Shown piece by piece: positions 14,884 through 18,247 of a stretch of 18,247 nt of DNA; position 1 is the first letter of the stretch, and each line of letters opens with the position of its first letter. The stretch is taken from NCBI GenBank assembly GCA_051745085.1, contig JBNJDR010000034.1:1-18247 (forward strand), read 5' to 3'. Below the pieces are notes generated by a model that ran no database searches, was not told the origin of the DNA, and saw nothing but the letters and a program-made list of their open reading frames with translations. This DNA is from Halonatronomonas sp051745085. Lineage in GTDB: Bacteria > Bacillota > Halanaerobiia > Halanaerobiales > Halarsenatibacteraceae. The position numbers and the translations under genes are program-made.

Positions 14884-16269
14884 TTACTCGATTGTTATAT
14901 TCAGATCCTGTCTGTTTTCATAGGAAGCTCTTATGGCCGCGATGATGTGACCGTGGGCATCGCTTAAACTCATGGTAGCGCCAGAGGTGACGTCTGCCAG
15001 CATTTCTTTTTCGTCTTCAGAGAGAGCTTCATATTTTTCTTGATCTTCTTCGCTGCGGGCATTAGGTGTAAGCGGTCTGCCGTTACTGGCGGTGTAGTTC
15101 TGGAACCATTCTTCCACTTCATCGACGGTCATACCGACGAAAGTTTCTTCGAAATGATCCATCTGGTCGGTCCAGGTGCCGAGTTCGCTCATAACGTAAT
15201 TTTCTCCCCGCTCCCGCTTGGTCTCCCAGGCGGCAACTTCTGCAAGGAATTTGTCATTGGTATCGATGGTTTTACCTTCTACCTGCTGGTCATGATCAAC
15301 ATCGATATTATAGCCACCCTGGCCGGGATAACCGCTGAAATGAGGCATGCCTTCGCCATCATAATTAGGAGTAGCGACTTCAAGCTCATCTACATGGATA
15401 GCGGCAATCCTACCTTCTGCGTCGAACAGAGTACTTGCATAAACATTGTTAAAGCTATAGACCTGGGTTCCAGTATCGTCGCTACCAGGACCAACTCTAC
15501 CGTTGCTGGCTAAGCCGAAGCCAAGTGATTCGACGGTATTAGTTTCTTCAACAGGCATCCTCTTTTCAAAAGCATCTCTGATAGCTGCGATGATATGACC
15601 GTGGGCATCGCTTAAACTCATGGTAGCGCCAGAGGTGACGTCTGCCAGCATTTCTTTTTCGTCTTCAGAGAGAGCTTCATATTTTTCTTGATCTTCTTCG
15701 CTGCGGGCATTAGGTGTAAGCGGTCTGCCGTTACTGGCGGTGTAGTTCTGGAACCATTCTTCCACTTCATCGACGGTCATACCGACGAAAGTTTCTTCGA
15801 AATGATCCATCTGGTCGGTCCAGGTGCCGAGTTCGCTCATAACGTAATTTTCTCCCCGGGCTCGTTTTGTCTTCCAGGTTTCGAACTCGGAAAGGAAGAA
15901 CTCATCGGTATCAATCGTCCTGTAATCTACCTCTGCATCGTGATCGGCGTCCATATTAATGCCGCCCTGACCGGGGAAACCGCTCAAGTGGGGCATACCT
16001 TCGCCGTCATAGTTAGGCGTAGCAACTTCCAATTGATCAACATGGATAGCCGCAATTTTACCCTCGGCATCGAAGAGCACGTTGGCATATACTTCGTTAA
16101 AACTGTAGACCTGACGTCCGGTGTCATCCTGACCGGGGCCGATTCTGCCGTTGTAGGCCAAACCTAAACCCTGGTAAAGCTCGCTGACTTCAACGGTTTG
16201 AGCCATGGTTGTTAAACCGAATCCGGCAACCAGAGCCATACATAAGACTAAAACTAATGCTTTTTTCAT
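14884..16269 (-). CDS. Exported protein with two tandem FMN-binding domains
   Basis: 461 residues, ATG with AGGAGGAG 5 nt upstream behind a consensus promoter. A type I signal peptide (1-23, cleavage after TTMA) sends it to the periplasm; the only cysteine (C10) is in the hydrophobic core and does not make a lipobox. The mature part is two copies of an FMN-binding domain offset by 216 residues. Each has FDAEGxIAAIHVD, LEVATPNYDGEGMPH and a DVTSGATMS motif, the ApbE flavinylation site, with predicted FMN-threonines T216 and T432. Such proteins carry covalently bound FMN and act as extracytoplasmic electron carriers; Listeria PplA also has two such domains. C-terminal halves of the two domains are identical at the DNA level, N-terminal halves have diverged. 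No transferase or membrane partner is in view, so its electron donor is unknown. Confidence 0.85.
   Translation of the reverse strand: MKKALVLVLCMALVAGFGLTTMAQTVEVSELYQGLGLAYNGRIGPGQDDTGRQVYSFNEVYANVLFDAEGKIAAIHVDQLEVATPNYDGEGMPHLSGFPGQGGINMDADHDAEVDYRTIDTDEFFLSEFETWKTKRARGENYVMSELGTWTDQMDHFEETFVGMTVDEVEEWFQNYTASNGRPLTPNARSEEDQEKYEALSEDEKEMLADVTSGATMSLSDAHGHIIAAIRDAFEKRMPVEETNTVESLGFGLASNGRVGPGSDDTGTQVYSFNNVYASTLFDAEGRIAAIHVDELEVATPNYDGEGMPHFSGYPGQGGYNIDVDHDQQVEGKTIDTNDKFLAEVAAWETKRERGENYVMSELGTWTDQMDHFEETFVGMTVDEVEEWFQNYTASNGRPLTPNARSEEDQEKYEALSEDEKEMLADVTSGATMSLSDAHGHIIAAIRASYENRQDLNITIE
14948..15210. repeat. Perfect 263-bp intragenic repeat, copy in FMN domain 2
   Basis: Identical by eye to 15596-15858 (offset 648 bp, 216 codons). 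It covers the second half of the FMN-binding domain including the flavinylation motif. Identity stops at 14947/15595 and 15211/15859. Confidence 0.95.
15596..15858. repeat. Perfect 263-bp intragenic repeat, copy in FMN domain 1
   Basis: Partner of 14948-15210 in the same orientation. Sequence on either side is related only at the protein level, pointing to recent gene conversion of this tract alone. Confidence 0.95.
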
Positions 16270-16317
16270 GAAAACTCCTCCTTGAATATATTTTGTGAAA
16301 TAAATAACTCAATTATG

Positions 16318-16345
16318 ATTATAACATACAAAGATTAGTTGTCAA
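16318..16345 (-). promoter_or_regulatory. Consensus sigma-A promoter of the diflavin gene
   Basis: On the minus strand TTGACA (16340-16345), a 16-bp spacer ending in TG, and TATAAT (16318-16323): both hexamers are perfect and the -10 is extended (TGTTATAAT). This suggests strong constitutive expression of the exported flavoprotein. Confidence 0.88.
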
Positions 16346-16607
16346 TGGTAAAGCGGTAAAGTATAATCTCGCTTAATATAGCTTTATCAAGTAAATATCA
16401 GCTAATTCCACCTTTTGCTCTGTTAATGGTTCTAGTAACCTTAAGAGTAAATTTGCAGTATTTAGTTTTTATTATTTTTTATAATTCTTATTACAATTAT
16501 GCGTTTGCCCGAGCAATACCCCATAAAACCTAGTATTTTAATAATAATTAAGTATAATCTCAATTAATTAAGTTTGTTTTAACATTCGAGGTAATATATA
16601 ATTCTAT
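16346..16607. other. Gene-free AT-rich spacer between divergent genes
   Basis: No open frame with a ribosome site is seen on either strand. The only repeated element noted is a 12-bp direct repeat AAGTATAATCTC at 16359-16370 and 16550-16561, each with a TATAAT that lacks a convincing -35. Confidence 0.6.
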
Positions 16608-16635
16608 TTGATAATGATTTTCAGTCAAGTAAAAT
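16608..16635 (+). promoter_or_regulatory. Promoter overlapped by a Fur-like box
   Basis: TTGATA (16608-16613) and TAAAAT (16630-16635), 16 bp apart, form a sigma-A promoter for the ABC transporter genes. GATAATGATTTTCAGTCAA at 16610-16628 matches the 19-bp Fur consensus at 13 positions, including the whole first half. It fills the spacer, so iron-loaded Fur would block RNA polymerase. Confidence 0.65.
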
Positions 16636-16665
16636 ATCCAAAATGAAATAGCGAGGTGAATCACT

Positions 16666-17508
16666 ATTAGATTAAAGACCAAAGATTTACATGTAGGCTA
16701 CGGCGACGAATTAGTGGTCAAAGGACTGAACATAGAAATCCCCGATCATAAGATAACCGCCATCATAGGCTCTAACGGCAGTGGTAAGTCAACCCTGTTG
16801 AAAGCCATCACCCGAATCATCTCCTCTCAGTCAGGCGAAGTTATCCTGGATGGGAAGAACATATCTAGCGAGAAGACCAGGCTGCTGGCCAGGAAGATGG
16901 CCATCCTGCCGCAGACCCAGGAGGCCGCCAGCGGTCTCACTGCAGCAGAGCTGGTCTCCTACGGCCGCTTTCCCTATCAGAGTGGGTTGGGCCGGCTGAC
17001 CGAAAAAGATTACGAGGTGATCAACTGGGCTATGGATGTGACCGGTATAGATGAATTTAAGTACCGGCCCGTAGATGCGCTGTCCGGCGGTCAGAGACAG
17101 CGGGTCTGGATCGCTATGGCCCTGGCCCAGGAGACCGACATAATATTTTTAGATGAGCCCACCACTTACCTTGATATGGCCCATCAGCTGGAGGTTTTGG
17201 AGCTGCTGCAGAAGTTAAACCAGGAGCAGGAGCGGACGATCATCATGGCGCTGCATGATTTAAACCAGGCGGCCCGCTTTGCCGATCACATCATCGCTTT
17301 AAAAGACGGTGAAGTCGTAAAAGCTGGAGCCCCGGAGGAAGTAATCACCTCAGCAGTTTTACAGACAATATTTAATATCGATGCTGTTATTGGAAGAGAC
17401 CCAGTTACAAATAAACCGATGTGTATCACCTATAACTTAAATAATGGAGGAAATAACTTTGCAAAAAACAATAATCACTACTATGCTCATACTGGCGCTG
17501 GCTTTTAG
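16666..17508 (+). CDS. Iron-siderophore-type ABC transporter ATPase
   Basis: 280 residues from an ATT codon at 16666; GAGGTG (16653-16658) is 7 nt upstream. The next start-like codon, GTG 16714, would delete the first beta strands (RLKTKDLHVGYGDELVVKGL) that every such ATPase has and has no ribosome site; the frame is closed by TGA at 16657. It powers uptake of ferric siderophore, haem or cobalamin-type ligands (FecE/FhuC class). Walker A GSNGSGKST (K41), a Q-loop at PQTQEA, signature LSGGQ (139-143), Walker B FLDEP (D163, E164) and a switch histidine in ALHDLNQAARFAD are complete. Its last 16 codons overlap the next gene. The Fur-like box upstream points to iron. Permease genes are not in the window. 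Confidence 0.87.
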   Translation: MRLKTKDLHVGYGDELVVKGLNIEIPDHKITAIIGSNGSGKSTLLKAITRIISSQSGEVILDGKNISSEKTRLLARKMAILPQTQEAASGLTAAELVSYGRFPYQSGLGRLTEKDYEVINWAMDVTGIDEFKYRPVDALSGGQRQRVWIAMALAQETDIIFLDEPTTYLDMAHQLEVLELLQKLNQEQERTIIMALHDLNQAARFADHIIALKDGEVVKAGAPEEVITSAVLQTIFNIDAVIGRDPVTNKPMCITYNLNNGGNNFAKNNNHYYAHTGAGF

Positions 17509-18247
17509 TTTTACCCTGGCTTCCCCTGTTTTCGCAGGAGAAAATTCCGCAACTTTTACTTATCAGGCAGAAGATGGTCCGATAGAGGTCCCCACTGATC
17601 CCCAGCGGGTGATCGTCCTGGCCAGCTTTGCCGGAAACGTTCAGGCTCTGGACGTAAATCTGGTGGGGGCCGATTCCTGGGCTCTGAACAACCTCAATTA
17701 TGATCTGGAGGGAGTAGAAGAGGTCACAGATGATAATCTGGAGAAGATAATCGAGTTGGATCCCGATCTGATCATCGGTCTGTCTAATACTAATAACGTG
17801 GAAAGGCTAAACCAAATCGCTCCGACTGTCATCTATACTTATGGTAAAGTGGATTATCTAGAGCAGCATTTAGAAATCGGCAAGCTGCTCAACAAAGAAG
17901 CGGAGGCTAGAGCCTGGATCGAAGATTTTAAGGAGCGGGCAGCTGCTGCTGGAGAAGAAATCAAGGCAGAGATCGGAGAAGACGCTACCGTCTCGGTAAT
18001 CGAAGCGTTCAATAAAGAACTTTATGTCTTTGGAGACAACTGGGGTCGAGGTACAGAGATCCTGTATCAGGAGATGGAACTGAAGATGCCGGAGCGGGTG
18101 AAAGAACTGGCCCTGGAAGCAGGATATTACTCCCTTTCCCTGGAAGTTCTGCCCGAGGTGGCTGGAGACTACGTAATCTTAAGCAAAAACAGCGAGGCTG
18201 ACACCTCTTTCCAGGAAACCGAAACCTATCAGAATATCCCGGCCGTT
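17459..18247 (+). CDS. Periplasmic iron-siderophore binding protein (partial, runs off the window)
   Basis: 263 codons are visible from TTG 17459, which has GGAGG (17446-17450) 8 nt upstream; the ATG at 17483 lacks a site and would shorten the signal peptide. A type I signal peptide (TMLILALAFSFTLASPVFA before GEN) without lipobox indicates a free periplasmic protein. The pattern of the FhuD/FecB class is clear: FTYQAEDGPIEVPTDPQRVIVL, NLEKIIELDPDLIIG, VIYTYG, then YVFGDNWGRGTEILYQEM in the second lobe. It would deliver ferric siderophore to a permease powered by the ATPase encoded just upstream, whose gene it overlaps by 50 nt. The 3' end is missing from the window. Confidence 0.88.
   Translation, partial: MQKTIITTMLILALAFSFTLASPVFAGENSATFTYQAEDGPIEVPTDPQRVIVLASFAGNVQALDVNLVGADSWALNNLNYDLEGVEEVTDDNLEKIIELDPDLIIGLSNTNNVERLNQIAPTVIYTYGKVDYLEQHLEIGKLLNKEAEARAWIEDFKERAAAAGEEIKAEIGEDATVSVIEAFNKELYVFGDNWGRGTEILYQEMELKMPERVKELALEAGYYSLSLEVLPEVAGDYVILSKNSEADTSFQETETYQNIPAV

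Noticed and set aside
14779..14967. Plus-strand open frame of about 62 codons across the terminator and the end of the diflavin gene
   Set aside because: It reads through a hairpin terminator, has no ribosome site, and overlaps a real gene in antisense.
15040..16167. Twin plus-strand open frames (15040-15513 and 15688-16167) with identical N-termini
   Set aside because: They are antisense shadows of the repeated diflavin gene; the identity simply reflects the 263-bp repeat. They have no ribosome site and start inside the coding strand of a gene with signal peptide, promoter and domain matches.
16359..16561. 12-bp direct repeat AAGTATAATCTC at 16359-16370 and 16550-16561
   Set aside because: Short and AT-rich. 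The TATAAT boxes inside lack -35 partners, and the convincing promoter for the downstream genes is at 16608-16635.

Overview
The window looks like chromosome from an anaerobic, salt-adapted, diderm Firmicute, most plausibly of the Halanaerobiales type (inference; no taxonomic marker gene is present). The reasons are strong AGGAGG-type ribosome binding sites, low-GC genes with AcoR/AcoABCL proteins of clostridial style, acidic exported proteins, and solute-binding proteins with ordinary type I signal peptides rather than lipoboxes, which fits an envelope with an outer membrane. Base composition is sharply two-toned: a row of 60 bases at 1201 is 58% GC and one at 13801 is 45%, while rows at 4201 and 13021 are 27% and 18%.

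Left flank (1-2414): one large membrane-bound cyclic-di-GMP signalling protein (PAS-PAS-GGDEF-HD-GYP). Middle (about 2417-13556): an AT-rich cassette of about 11 kb bounded by two 41-bp near-identical direct repeats, each a hairpin terminator. It holds a sigma-54 activator (AcoR type), a sigma-54 promoter with a likely upstream activator site, and an operon: E1 alpha, E1 beta, a complete TRAP transporter (binding protein, small and large membrane subunits), E2, E3, then after a terminator a lipoate-protein ligase. The genes fit one pathway: TRAP imports a carboxylate (or related compound), AcoR senses an inducer and switches on the -24/-12 promoter, the E1-E2-E3 complex oxidises acetoin or a 2-oxo acid to an acyl-CoA and NADH, and the ligase charges E2 with lipoate. 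A TRAP transporter inside an aco-like operon is unusual and suggests that acetoin may not be the substrate.

Right flank (13557-18247): higher GC again. On the minus strand lie a phage-virion-like/fibronectin-type protein, a 42-residue zinc-ribbon peptide, and an exported protein with two tandem FMN-binding domains that share a perfect 263-bp internal repeat. On the plus strand, behind a Fur-like operator, an iron-siderophore-type ABC ATPase and its periplasmic binding protein begin; the latter runs off the window.

Most notable: the duplicated bidirectional terminator that brackets the cassette, two genes whose best start codon is AUU (dctQ and the ABC ATPase), the gene-converted diflavin protein, and an 18-bp palindrome-containing element shared by two neighbouring minus-strand promoters.
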